Both the position numbers and the translations under genes were made by a program. A stretch of DNA of 64,000 nucleotides from Gemmatimonadota bacterium (lineage in GTDB: Bacteria; Gemmatimonadota; Gemmatimonadetes; Gemmatimonadales; Gemmatimonadaceae), in NCBI GenBank assembly GCA_016182795.1, contig JACPFW010000018.1, positions 30,778 to 94,777 of the forward strand. The letters are read 5' to 3'. The notes under the pieces are model-generated. The model worked only from the letters and a program-made list of their open reading frames with translations, was not told the DNA's origin and did no database searches. Of the stretch, positions 30,570 to 39,361 are shown one piece after another (position 1 is the first letter of the stretch; each line of letters opens with the position of its first letter).

Positions 30570-33179
30570 GTGCTCGCGCCGGAGCGCGTGCACCGCCACC
30601 GGCTCGCCAACGGCCTCACGCTGCTTATCCATCGCGACGATCGCGTCCCCGTCGTCGCCATCGTCACGTGGGTGTCGGCTGGCTACTTCGACGAGTCCGA
30701 CGACGTCGTTGGGGTCGCGCACGTGCTCGAGCACATGTACTTCAAGGGCACGCCGTCGCGCGGCGTGGGCGAGATCGCCCGGCAAACCAAGGGGCACGGC
30801 GGCTACCTGAACGCCGGCACCATCTACGACCATACCAGCTACTACACGGTGCTCCCCGCCTCCGGCTTCGCCGCCGGGCTCGAGATCCAGGCCGACGCCT
30901 ACGCCAACTCGCTCATTGACGCCGACGAACTCGCCCGCGAAATCGAGGTCATCGTCGAAGAAGCCAAGCGCAAGGCTGACAGTCCGCAGGCGCTCGCCAC
31001 GGAAACGCTGTACGAGCTGCTGCACGATCACCATCGGATGCGCCGGTGGCGCATCGGGCGCGAGCCGGGGCTGCGCGCCCTGACGCGTGAGCACGTGCAC
31101 GGCTTCTACCGTTCGTACTACCGGCCGTCCAATACCGTGCTCTCCATTTCGGGGGCCGTGGACGTCGATGACGCCATCGCGCTGGTCGAGCGGCACTACG
31201 GCGCGATCCCCGACGGGCCCGTGGCGCGCGACCGCGGGCCGCACGAGCCGCCGCGCCGCGACTTTCGGCTCCGCCAATGGACGGGCGATATCTCGCGCGC
31301 CGAGGTGGCGTTCGGATGGCGCACGCACGGCATGACGCATCCGGACACGCCGCGCCTGGACGTCGTCGCGGCGGTGCTCTCGACAGGCCGGTCATCGCGC
31401 CTGTATCGCGCCGTGCGCGAGCGTCAGCTGGCATCGTCCATCTCCGCCTCCAACTACTCCCCCGCCGATGTGGGGGTGTTCATGATCCACGCCAGCGCGC
31501 GTCCGGAGCACGTGCTCGACTGCGCCGGTGCGGCGTGGGATCAACTGTCCCGCGTTCGCGCCGGAGAGGTCACCGACGATGAGCTCGAGCGCGTGCGCCG
31601 CGTGCACGTGGCGCAATGGCTGCGTGGGGTCGAGACGGCCGAGGGACGCGCCACGCACCTTGCCGCGTGGGAAGCGCGCGGCGACTGGCAGCTGGCCCGG
31701 TCGTACTTCGAGGCGCGGCAGCGCACGGGCGCCGACGAGGTGGCCGACGTGGCGCGTCGAGCACTCGATCCCGCCGCCGCCGCGGCCGTGATCTACCATC
31801 CCAACGGCTCGGTGGAGACCGTCCGAGATGCCGCGGCGCTGCGCGCGTCGCTCGACCGCGCCAATCCCGCGCCACTCACGGCCAGCGGCGCGGTGCGGCT
31901 GCCCGTCCTCCCGGCCGCGCGGGCGCGGTTCGACGGTGAGCGCGCCGGCGTCCGTGTGTATCGCACCGAGCAGGGCGTGCCGATCCTCGTCAAGCGAACG
32001 CTGGGCGCGAGCATCACGTACGCCTGCGTCGTCGTGCGTGCCGGCGCCGAGGTCGAACCGCCCGCGCTGCTCGGCGTGTCGGCGCTCGCGGCGCGCGCGT
32101 CGCTCAAGGGCACGACCACTCTCGATGGCGTGCAAATTGCCGAAGCCAGCGAACGCATCGGCGCCGCGCTGTCGGCTGGCGGCGGCGCCAGCACGATGTC
32201 GTGGTCCGTGTCGGTGCCCAGCGCGGACCTCGAAGGCGCGCTTTCTTTGCTTGGCGATGTCGTGCAGCAGCCCACCATACCGGATGACGCGTTCGAGGCC
32301 GAGCGAACGGTCGCGCTCGCGCAGGTCGCGCAGCTACGAGACGACATGCATCGGTACCCGCTCACGCTCGCCACCCAGGCTGCGTGGGGCGAGCATCCCT
32401 ACGCACGGAGTGCCCTCGGCACCGACGCGTCCCTGCGCGGGCTGACCGCGGAGGACGCGCGGCGCTGGCATGCCGACATTGCTGTCCGCGGCGAACAGGT
32501 GATCGTGCTGGTTGGTGATGATGACCCCGACCGACTGGCCGGTTTGGCGGCGGGTGCGTTCGCCACGCTAACGTCGGCGCCGCGGCGCGCGGTGTCGACG
32601 CCGCGCTGGCCATCGGAGGGCGGCGCCGCGTCCGAGCCGCGCGACAAGGCGCAGACCGCGCCCGCCATGGCGTACCCTGGTCCGGCACGCGATGATCCGC
32701 GCCGCTACGCGGCCGGCCTCCTCTGCGGCGTAGCGAGTGGGCTCGGTGGGCGCTTCTTTGAGGCGCTGCGCGACCGGCAGTCGCTGGCCTACACCATTGT
32801 CGCCTCCACGGTCACGCGGGAGCTGGCCGGCCAGATTGTGGCGTACATCGCGACGTCGCCGGAAAAGGAGGAGGAGGCGCGGCGTGGCCTGCTCGCCGAA
32901 ATCGACAAGCTGCGCGCGGCGCCGGTGCGCGAGGACGAACTGCAGCGTGCTCGCACGTACGCGCTCGGCGTCTGGGCCATACAGCAGGAGCGCGGCGACT
33001 CAGTGATGGGCGATCTCGCCTCCGCCTGGCTGTTCGGCGCCCTCGAAGATCTCACCGAATACGAGGGCCGCCTGCGCGCCGTCACGGTCGATGACCTCCA
33101 CGACATCGCGCGTGACTTCCTCGACCCGGCACGGCGCGTTGAGGGCGTCGTGCGCGGCGTCGTCGGGCGCGCCGTTTAG
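30570..33179 (+). CDS. M16 family zinc metallopeptidase
   Basis: 869 residues, two tandem M16 (pitrilysin/insulinase-like) halves. The N-terminal half holds the inverted zinc motif HVLEH with the downstream Glu in EIEVIVEEAKRK; the C-terminal half, from about residue 450, is an inactive copy, the usual arrangement. No signal peptide is evident. GTG 30570 is used; CTG or other codons just after the TPR stop could also serve. Cotranscription with the TPR gene is likely (23-base gap). Confidence 0.85.
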   Translation: MLAPERVHRHRLANGLTLLIHRDDRVPVVAIVTWVSAGYFDESDDVVGVAHVLEHMYFKGTPSRGVGEIARQTKGHGGYLNAGTIYDHTSYYTVLPASGFAAGLEIQADAYANSLIDADELAREIEVIVEEAKRKADSPQALATETLYELLHDHHRMRRWRIGREPGLRALTREHVHGFYRSYYRPSNTVLSISGAVDVDDAIALVERHYGAIPDGPVARDRGPHEPPRRDFRLRQWTGDISRAEVAFGWRTHGMTHPDTPRLDVVAAVLSTGRSSRLYRAVRERQLASSISASNYSPADVGVFMIHASARPEHVLDCAGAAWDQLSRVRAGEVTDDELERVRRVHVAQWLRGVETAEGRATHLAAWEARGDWQLARSYFEARQRTGADEVADVARRALDPAAAAAVIYHPNGSVETVRDAAALRASLDRANPAPLTASGAVRLPVLPAARARFDGERAGVRVYRTEQGVPILVKRTLGASITYACVVVRAGAEVEPPALLGVSALAARASLKGTTTLDGVQIAEASERIGAALSAGGGASTMSWSVSVPSADLEGALSLLGDVVQQPTIPDDAFEAERTVALAQVAQLRDDMHRYPLTLATQAAWGEHPYARSALGTDASLRGLTAEDARRWHADIAVRGEQVIVLVGDDDPDRLAGLAAGAFATLTSAPRRAVSTPRWPSEGGAASEPRDKAQTAPAMAYPGPARDDPRRYAAGLLCGVASGLGGRFFEALRDRQSLAYTIVASTVTRELAGQIVAYIATSPEKEEEARRGLLAEIDKLRAAPVREDELQRARTYALGVWAIQQERGDSVMGDLASAWLFGALEDLTEYEGRLRAVTVDDLHDIARDFLDPARRVEGVVRGVVGRAV

Positions 33180-33183
33180 CGCG

Positions 33184-33915
33184 TCACCGCGTACGGCTCG
33201 GCAGGAAGCCAAGCGCCCGGTTCAGCCAGCGCGTCAGCGGCAGCATCGCCGTGAACTCCTTCATCACCATCGTTGCAAGACGCGGCGACTGCACGTCCGC
33301 GTCCGACAGCGCCCGCGACACGGTGAACGAGTTGTAGCGAAGCCATCGCTCGGCTGGGTGCCCTGGGGCGTAGCCGCGCGGCAGTCGCTTGAGCACGGCG
33401 CCGGGATCGCCCTCGTTGAGTCCACCGAATCGCCGCACGAACGCCGGGTTGAGCACCACCTCTTCCCACGCGTCGGGGTCGTCGGCGATCGCGTCGCGCA
33501 CGCGCTGCAACTTGGGGCGCGGCGGCATCCAGAGTCCCGCGGCCACCAGCGATTCGCCCGGTTCGAGATGGAAGTAGAATCCCGCTCCGCCGTCAACCGT
33601 CTGTCCGACGCCGCGTCCGGGCGCGCGATGAAAGATCCAGAACGCCGCGTGCGTCTTGTACGGCGACTTGTCCTTGGAGAATCGGATGTCGCGGTGAATG
33701 CGAAACAGCGAGGCCTTTGGGTCCCCGACGAACTCCGGCGCGACGGTGGCGAAGCGGACGTCCAGGTCCTCGACGAACGCCTTGAGGGGCGCCTTCACCT
33801 CGCGCTCAAACGTCTCGCGATTCGCCTCGAACCAGTCGCGGCGGTTGTTTCGGCGCAGGGCGCGCAGGAACGTGAGCGCGGCCGGGCGGAAGCCGGCAAA
33901 TGGCTGGCTGATCAT
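33184..33915 (-). CDS. DUF2461 family protein
   Basis: 243 residues matching the DUF2461/TIGR02453 family: RRNNRRDWFEANRETFE near the start, DPKASLFRIHRDIRFSKDKSPYKTH in the middle, then FYFHLEPGESLVAAGLW. Biochemical role is unknown. Its start overlaps the stop of the membrane protein gene (ATGA). Confidence 0.85.
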   Translation of the reverse strand: MISQPFAGFRPAALTFLRALRRNNRRDWFEANRETFEREVKAPLKAFVEDLDVRFATVAPEFVGDPKASLFRIHRDIRFSKDKSPYKTHAAFWIFHRAPGRGVGQTVDGGAGFYFHLEPGESLVAAGLWMPPRPKLQRVRDAIADDPDAWEEVVLNPAFVRRFGGLNEGDPGAVLKRLPRGYAPGHPAERWLRYNSFTVSRALSDADVQSPRLATMVMKEFTAMLPLTRWLNRALGFLPSRTR

Positions 33916-35414
33916 GGAAACGGGCTCCTGAGTGAGTCAGATTGGGCGCGCAGCGCGGCTCCCACATCGTGCAGCGCGAGGCGGCTTCGCCCCGACGCCG
34001 TGCGCAGCGCAGTGGGCGCCGCGATGTCGCTCGCGTCGCCGGCAATGACGCCGCGCACCCACGGCCGCGCCGCGCTCCACGCGAGCACGCGGCGCACGAC
34101 GCGCTGTTGCGCGCGCTCGCCAAACACGGCCGGCGCCGTGGGCACTCCAACAATCCACACGCGTGCCGGCTCGCGCGCCAGCGCAACCCACCGCGCCAGC
34201 GCATCGAGCGCGCGAAGGGTCTGCACGGGGCGCGCGCCGTAGTCACGCGCGACGAATGCAACCGCGGAAGCGGCGACGCTGCCGCTCAGGACCCAATCCA
34301 CGAGCGCGCTGTCTGTTGGCGTCGAGCACTCGGTGGCGAGCGCCACGGCGACGCCGCGGTCAATTCGATGCACGGCGGCGGCCGCGCGCCCGTAGTACGC
34401 CTGCCAGGCGCCGACGTCGGTCCCAGTGACGCGATCGGCGGGGAGCAGGACGTTCGGCCGGAGCCGCCGCGCGATCTGTTCGAGTCGCGTCATGCGCGCC
34501 GCGTCCCTGCGAGTCCCGGCCGATGGTATGGCCCCCTCCAGCAGCAGCGTCACGACGAGCGTCACGGAATCACGCCGCGCCTCAATGAGGCGCGCCAGCG
34601 AATCGAGCGTCGCCGTCGTGACGCCGTCTGAGGCGAGCACAATGTGAACGGCGCTGACGCCCAGGGAGTCGGCCAGTTCCATGTCGCGACGTGCTGTTGA
34701 CGGAGAAGGCTCGCCGGTCACCGTGCCAAAGAGGTGGAGGCCGATGGCGGGTGTGCCGCGCAGGATGAGTTCGGCGGGGCTGCGGTCGAGCCGCTGCACC
34801 GCCGCCAGTTCCGAATACGCGTGCGGCATGGCCGCGGCGCAGGCGGCCAAGACCGCGACGCAGGCCGCGGACAGCAGTACACGCGCGGCGCTTGTCACGG
34901 CACGGCGTGCCGGCGCGGCGGGGGCGAGCGCGGGGATCGCCAGCGTCGCGCCCCACGTGAACACGCGATCGCCGGCTGCGGCGGCCACAAGCGACGACAC
35001 CGCCAGCCCCGGCGCGAGCGCCCATCCGGGAAGCGCGATCCCCGTACCGTCCACAAAGCGCGCGACCGCGACCCACGCGACGAACACGTTGTACAGGCTC
35101 AGCAGGCCGGCGACCACCGCGCCGCCGCGTCCGCGCGCCAGTGACCACACGCTCTGCACGGCAATGCCGAGCGTCACTAGCGGCACAAGCCACGTGAGCG
35201 GGCCAAGCACCCGCGCGCCAGGCACGGTTGGGGCGAGCAGGCCGATGACGAGAGCGGGCGGGAGCAGAAACGCGCCGAGTCCGGAGAGCGTGCGCAGGCC
35301 CCGGCCGGCCCCCGGCAGCGCGGTGATCCGCACGCCTTGCGCGAGGTTCCACGCCACAAGACCCACGACGCCGGCGCCGAACGCGGTGGCGATGCTCCAG
35401 GCGGGCACAATCAT
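33912..35414 (-). CDS. Membrane protein with extracytoplasmic barrel-like domain
   Basis: 500 residues. About seven hydrophobic helices fill residues 5-200 (AFGAGVVGLVAWNLA, LSGLGAFLLPPALVIGLL and so on). The remaining 300 residues form alternating beta/alpha elements (GIHLFGTVTG-like strand, DSLGVSAVHIVLASDG, VTLVVTLLLEGAIPS, GVAVALATECS), as in TIM-barrel glycoside-hydrolase or phosphatase-like domains, but no catalytic motif is certain. Translationally coupled to the DUF2461 gene; third in an operon after an M28 peptidase and an AdoMetDC-like gene. Confidence 0.65.
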   Translation of the reverse strand: MIVPAWSIATAFGAGVVGLVAWNLAQGVRITALPGAGRGLRTLSGLGAFLLPPALVIGLLAPTVPGARVLGPLTWLVPLVTLGIAVQSVWSLARGRGGAVVAGLLSLYNVFVAWVAVARFVDGTGIALPGWALAPGLAVSSLVAAAAGDRVFTWGATLAIPALAPAAPARRAVTSAARVLLSAACVAVLAACAAAMPHAYSELAAVQRLDRSPAELILRGTPAIGLHLFGTVTGEPSPSTARRDMELADSLGVSAVHIVLASDGVTTATLDSLARLIEARRDSVTLVVTLLLEGAIPSAGTRRDAARMTRLEQIARRLRPNVLLPADRVTGTDVGAWQAYYGRAAAAVHRIDRGVAVALATECSTPTDSALVDWVLSGSVAASAVAFVARDYGARPVQTLRALDALARWVALAREPARVWIVGVPTAPAVFGERAQQRVVRRVLAWSAARPWVRGVIAGDASDIAAPTALRTASGRSRLALHDVGAALRAQSDSLRSPFP

Positions 35415-35436
35415 GCCAACGGTCGCGATTCGCGCG

Positions 35437-35766
35437 TCAGCCGCGGTCGCTGTGCGTCGCGCGGGCCGGGCGCAGGTTGAGGCGCCGCGTCACCACGTCA
35501 ATGGCTTTGCGCGCGTCCTTGCTGGCGCTCACCAGCAGGTCGACGGCCAGCACGCCCTCGTCGGGAACGGTGTGCAGCGCCACGTGTCCAATGTCGAGCA
35601 AGAGCACAATCACCAGCCCGCCGCGCGGCAGCAGACGCATCAGCGGCGGCTCCACGGTGGTGAGCCCCGCCGCTCCCGCCGCGGCAATTAACAGTCCCGA
35701 CAGCGCCGCCTGATCGCGCAGCAGCGACGACGCGACGCCGCGAAAGTCCGCGGCATCGTGCGTCAT
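35437..35766 (-). CDS. AdoMet-decarboxylase-like (SpeH/SpeD fold) pseudoenzyme
   Basis: 109 residues. Residues about 30-100 align with bacterial class 1B AdoMet decarboxylase: AAGLTTVEPPLMRLLPRGG, DIGHVALHTVPDEGVLAVDLL, DARKAIDVV, then a final DRG like the HERG ending. In active enzymes the third segment reads ESHxxIHTWPE, where the Ser self-cleaves to form the pyruvoyl group. Here that Ser is Gly60, and the catalytic Cys of the later TCG motif is Ser/Ala. So self-processing and decarboxylation look impossible; a binding or regulatory role is possible. Between the M28 peptidase and a membrane protein. Confidence 0.72.
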   Translation of the reverse strand: MTHDAADFRGVASSLLRDQAALSGLLIAAAGAAGLTTVEPPLMRLLPRGGLVIVLLLDIGHVALHTVPDEGVLAVDLLVSASKDARKAIDVVTRRLNLRPARATHSDRG

Positions 35767-35792
35767 GAGCGACGGCGTCTGGTCGCGCACGG

Positions 35793-37163
35793 TCAGGTGC
35801 CCGGCGGCCGCGTGGCGGGGGTTGCCGGTGCGGCGCGTGGCGGCGCCCCCGTGGCCGCGACCGTCGTGAGCGACCGATGTCCGTCCGCGCCCACGGCCCG
35901 CACCGCAGCCCATCCGTCGTCGAGCTGCTCGTCCAACAGGAAGCTCGTGGACGTGCCGGCGTCGTATACCACGGTCCACGTCGGCGACGTCGTGGCGCGG
36001 AACAGCACTTCATACCGCGCCGCGCCGGCCACCGCCTTCCAGTTCACCGTCCACTTCTGCCCGCCCGACGCACGGTCACGGCGCGCGACCACACTGTCCA
36101 CCGGCGCCGGCGCGGCGCTCAGCGACGCAACCGTGGCCAGGTTGAGCCGCGCCATCTGCGCGACATACGGGAAGTTCACGCCCGACAGGTCATCGGTGGG
36201 GAGGTGCTGCCGCTTCGTGTCCTCAAGCCGCTCGGTGAACCTGAGCGCGGGATCGCCCAGCCGATGGTACGGCGAGTGATCGCCGCCGCGCCCGATCCGG
36301 TCGAGCCGGAACGTCGGCCGCACCGCAAGCGTCGGTGTATACAGCGCGCCGACGCCCCAGACATAACGCGCCAACTCGCCGCTGCGCGACGGAATGGAGT
36401 CCACCGCGTAGGTGCGCACGCTCGTGGAGTCCACCCGACCGTCGTCGGCCACCACATTGCCGATGATGTCGTCGGTGAACGCCGCCACCACCGTCTTCCC
36501 CTCGTCGTGCAGGCGACGGGCAAGCGCGGTCGCGCCCAGCAATCCCTGCTCCTCGGCGGCGACCGTCGCAAAGACGATCGTCGCGTCGAAGCCCTTCGGG
36601 AAGCGTTTCGACATCACGCGGGCCAGTTCGACAACCGCCGACGTGCCCGAACCGTCGTCGTCGGCGCCCGGCGCATCACTCGTGGCGTCGGCGGCGTTGA
36701 TGGAGCAGATGCACGAGTCGTAGTGTCCGCTGATTACCACCACGCGCGACGTGTCGCGCCCCGGTAGCCAGGCCAGCACGTTGACCACGCGCGCCATTGG
36801 ACGGTCGCGGAACCGGGTGATCTGCACGTCATGCGGGTCGTACTCCACGCGTAGGCAGCCGCCGCAGTCGCGGCTGTAGGCCCGCAGTTCGTTGTAGAGG
36901 AATCGCCGCGCCGCGCCGATGCCGCGCGTCTCCGACGTCGTGTCGCTCATCGTGTGCCGTGTGCCAAACGACACGAGCACGCTGTCCGTGGCGCGAATGC
37001 GGGCCGCCGACACATCGGCCAGCGCCGCCGCGATGTGCGCGTCGCGCGCCAGGCCTATGCGCACGTCGGGCTGCGCGGCGACGGGTCGGGCAGGGGAAGT
37101 CGGACGCTGGGCCCCCGCCGACACGGCGACGAGCAGGAGAGGAAGCAGGCGAAGAGTGCGCAT
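35793..37163 (-). CDS. M28 family zinc peptidase with fibronectin-like C-terminus
   Basis: 456-residue exported aminopeptidase-type enzyme. Signal peptide MRTLRLLPLLLVAVSAGAQ. Zinc ligands and catalytic residues are visible in ISGHYDSC, GADDDGSGTSAV, AAEEQGLLGA and GRGGDHSPYHR. A fibronectin-III-like module follows at about 370-440 (KWTVNWKAVAGAARYEVLFR). The longer frame to 37400 is only read-through of family A copy 5. First gene of a four-gene minus-strand run. Confidence 0.88.
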   Translation of the reverse strand: MRTLRLLPLLLVAVSAGAQRPTSPARPVAAQPDVRIGLARDAHIAAALADVSAARIRATDSVLVSFGTRHTMSDTTSETRGIGAARRFLYNELRAYSRDCGGCLRVEYDPHDVQITRFRDRPMARVVNVLAWLPGRDTSRVVVISGHYDSCICSINAADATSDAPGADDDGSGTSAVVELARVMSKRFPKGFDATIVFATVAAEEQGLLGATALARRLHDEGKTVVAAFTDDIIGNVVADDGRVDSTSVRTYAVDSIPSRSGELARYVWGVGALYTPTLAVRPTFRLDRIGRGGDHSPYHRLGDPALRFTERLEDTKRQHLPTDDLSGVNFPYVAQMARLNLATVASLSAAPAPVDSVVARRDRASGGQKWTVNWKAVAGAARYEVLFRATTSPTWTVVYDAGTSTSFLLDEQLDDGWAAVRAVGADGHRSLTTVAATGAPPRAAPATPATRPPGT

Positions 37164-37261
37164 GGCGAAGTGAAGGAAGAACAAACGCAAACGATGAACG
37201 TCGGCAACGAGCGAACGCGGGGCCCAGAATGCGACCGAGGGGCGCGCCCCATTCGCCCGCC

Positions 37262-37315
37262 CCCCCTGTTGTTTCTCTGTTGTCTCTCTGTTGTCTCTCT
37301 GTTGTTTCTCTGCCG
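37262..37315. repeat. Family A repeat, copy 5 (single arm)
   Basis: On the minus strand, CGGCAGAGAAACAAC-type units follow the TAA of the cyclic-nucleotide-binding gene by 4 bases, running to CAACAGGGGGGG at 37262, then a GC-rich tract that could fold with GGGGCGCGCCCC nearby. No opposing CTCTGTTG arm. Together with 37164-37261 it fills the gap to the M28 gene. Confidence 0.8.
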
Positions 37316-37780
37316 TTAGAACATCGACATCGCCAAGAAACTGCGGAGGCTGTCGTTCGTCGACCGCAGACGTGACGACAGCAGTCTGGTGCACGACCAC
37401 AGCACCTTGTAGGCCAGTTCGCGGTTGAAGTCGAGCAGCAGCTCGAAGTCGCTGCGCGAGATCGACAGCAGCTTGCAGCCGCCGTTGGAAATGGCGTCGG
37501 TCGAACGCTCGCTGCGGTCGAATACAGCCATCTCGCCGAACAGCGACCCTTTCTTGAGGATCGCCAGCGCCTCCTCGCCGCTCCCGGGGATCATCCGGCT
37601 GATGCGCACCTCGCCGTCGACCACCAGATACAGCCGGTTGCCCGGCTCGCCTTCCTTGAACACGTACTCGCCCGACACAAAGTCCTGGATGCGGCAGACC
37701 TCGGAGACGCGGGCGAGCTCCCCCTCATCGAGGTCTGCAAAGATGGCTACGCTTTTCAGCAGGTCGGTGTAGTCGGCCAT
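37316..37780 (-). CDS. Cyclic-nucleotide-binding domain protein (CRP-like sensor only)
   Basis: 154 residues, a single cNMP-binding domain: FVSGEYVFKEGEPGNRLYLV, GEVRISRMIPGSGEEALAIL, the phosphate-binding cassette region LFGEMAVFDRSERSTDAI, then C-terminal helices. There is no helix-turn-helix, so it is not a complete CRP; it may act as a stand-alone sensor. Ligand is unproven: the cassette has FGEMAV and RSERST, consistent with cNMP binding. Oriented away from the CDP-alcohol transferase gene. Confidence 0.82.
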   Translation of the reverse strand: MADYTDLLKSVAIFADLDEGELARVSEVCRIQDFVSGEYVFKEGEPGNRLYLVVDGEVRISRMIPGSGEEALAILKKGSLFGEMAVFDRSERSTDAISNGGCKLLSISRSDFELLLDFNRELAYKVLWSCTRLLSSRLRSTNDSLRSFLAMSMF

Positions 37781-37874
37781 CACGCCCTCAGCGCGGATAC
37801 GGGGGACTAAGGCGAAGCTACCCCCCACCCTCGGTGCTGGCAAGCATTCGCCGCCACGGGTTATGTTGCCCCGT

Positions 37875-38402
37875 ATGGAACGCGACTCGCTGGCGACGCT
37901 CCCCAACGCCATCTCCCTGTCTCGGCTGTTCCTGGCGGCGCTTTTCCCGGCCGTCCACCAGCACGACATCCGCCTTCTGATTCTCGCCGCCGCCGGCTTG
38001 ACCGACTTCCTCGACGGCTGGCTCGCCCGGCGACGCCACCAGTTCAGCCGAGTCGGCGCGCTCATCGACCCGTTTGCCGACCGGATCTTCGTCTTCGTGG
38101 CCATCTGCACGCTCCTGCTTGAGGGAGAGGTGACCACGCTGCAGTACTTCGTGTTCCTGCTGCGGGACATCGCCACGGCCGGCGCCTTTGTCATCGCCAA
38201 GTCCGTCCGGTCCCTCAAGCACGCCACGTTCAAGGCCCGTTTCTCGGGCAAGCTGGCCACCGTGCTGCAGCTGTGCGCCCTGCCCGCGATCGTGATCGAC
38301 GAACAGGCCGCCTCGTGGGCCGTCGGCGTCGTTGGCGCGGTCTCGGTGTACTCGATCGCCGACTACACCATCGCCCTCTGGCATGTACGGGAGCGCGCCT
38401 AG
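37875..38402 (+). CDS. CDP-alcohol phosphatidyltransferase family protein
   Basis: 175-residue membrane enzyme transferring a phosphatidyl group from CDP-diacylglycerol to an alcohol, similar to phosphatidylglycerophosphate synthase. The catalytic signature DxxDGxxAR...GxxxDxxxD is complete (TDFLDGWLARRRHQFSRVGALIDPFADR split across 38001-38085). Four or five hydrophobic segments. ATG 37875 or 37863. The gene ends one base before the next ATG. Confidence 0.85.
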   Translation: MERDSLATLPNAISLSRLFLAALFPAVHQHDIRLLILAAAGLTDFLDGWLARRRHQFSRVGALIDPFADRIFVFVAICTLLLEGEVTTLQYFVFLLRDIATAGAFVIAKSVRSLKHATFKARFSGKLATVLQLCALPAIVIDEQAASWAVGVVGAVSVYSIADYTIALWHVRERA

Positions 38403-38403
38403 C

Positions 38404-38880
38404 ATGCGTTGTGCGGCGATCATCCTCCTGAGCGCCGTCACGTCGACCCTCGGCGCGCAGGGCTTTCAGTTGAATCCGCGTGTCCAGCCGGAGATGCGAC
38501 TCGACGCGGCGGTGTCACGGTACACCGCAACCGTTGCCATGGCCGGCGCCAATACGGCGCTCGGATTATACGTGCGCGCCGGTGCGGCGCTCGGTGCCGG
38601 GGTGGCCGGAACCCACGACGGCTCGGCGCTCGCCCTGCGCGCCGACGCCACCGTGCGCTTCCTCCTCGATCCGTTCGCCGAGCATCGCTGGGGTCCCTAC
38701 GCCGGAGGCGGACTCACCGTGCGACGCGACGGCAATGACCAGCCGCAGGCCGGCGTGCTCCTCGTGCTCGGCGTCGAGGGACGGCGGACCCGCCGCTGGA
38801 CGCCGGCCGTCGAGTTCGCGCTCGGCGAAGGGGCGCGACTCGCGGTCGTCCTTAGGAGATCGCGCCACAACGGCCGCTAG
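38404..38880 (+). CDS. Small exported beta-rich protein
   Basis: 158 residues with signal peptide MRCAAIILLSAVTSTLGAQ. The mature part alternates hydrophobic and polar residues with Gly/Arg turns (ALGLYVRAGAALGAGVAG, RWGPYAGGGLTVRRDG), as in small outer-membrane beta barrels. No specific family recognised. Starts one base after the CDP-alcohol transferase stop. Confidence 0.65.
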   Translation: MRCAAIILLSAVTSTLGAQGFQLNPRVQPEMRLDAAVSRYTATVAMAGANTALGLYVRAGAALGAGVAGTHDGSALALRADATVRFLLDPFAEHRWGPYAGGGLTVRRDGNDQPQAGVLLVLGVEGRRTRRWTPAVEFALGEGARLAVVLRRSRHNGR

Positions 38881-38917
38881 GCCAGCGTCGCCTCCAATCG
38901 ACCACCACCAATGAAAA

Positions 38918-38942
38918 CGCCCCGCTGGCTGGCAGCGGGGCG
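38918..38942 (-). terminator. Rho-independent terminator
   Basis: Perfect 10-bp stem CGCCCCGCTG/CAGCGGGGCG with a 5-nt loop; on the minus strand it is followed by TTTTC. Fits the end of the gene at 38970-39272 and may serve the convergent gene too. Confidence 0.85.
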
Positions 38943-38969
38943 TCGGCCGTTCTCGTACTGTTCCGTGGC

Positions 38970-39272
38970 TCAGGCCGTTGCGACGGCGCTGGACTCGGTG
39001 CGGGCGGCCGAGGCCGCCGAGCGAGGGGGCTGGGCAAACCGTTCACCAAGCGTACGGAGTTCGGCGATTTCCACCGCCGACAACTCGTGGAACCGTTCGG
39101 CGAAGTACCGCATCGTCTCGTCGAACCACTCCCGCTGGTGTTCGGGATCGCACCCAACCACGCCACAACCGATGATATGCTGGAACAGCTCGTCGCGTGC
39201 CTGATCCTTCGGCGACGGTTCGTTGCTCGGCCTGCGATTTCTGTTTCGACCCTTGTTCATTTCGTCCGGCAA
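38970..39272 (-). CDS. Hypothetical protein, possible conserved small regulator
   Basis: 100 residues (or 96 from ATG 39260). Arg/Asn-rich start, then an amphipathic helical core with GCGVVGCDPEHQREWFDETMRYF and AEIAELRTLGERFA, and an Ala-rich end. Two Cys in GCGVVGC could bind metal. Followed by a good terminator, which supports a real transcript. No family recognised. Confidence 0.6.
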   Translation of the reverse strand: MPDEMNKGRNRNRRPSNEPSPKDQARDELFQHIIGCGVVGCDPEHQREWFDETMRYFAERFHELSAVEIAELRTLGERFAQPPRSAASAARTESSAVATA

Positions 39273-39361
39273 AGTGGTGAGTAAAGCATCACTGTAAAGT
39301 AACCGGGCACGGCGTCGTTTCCAAGCGTTCTACGCACTAATCGTCCCGTTCGCTGAACCGC

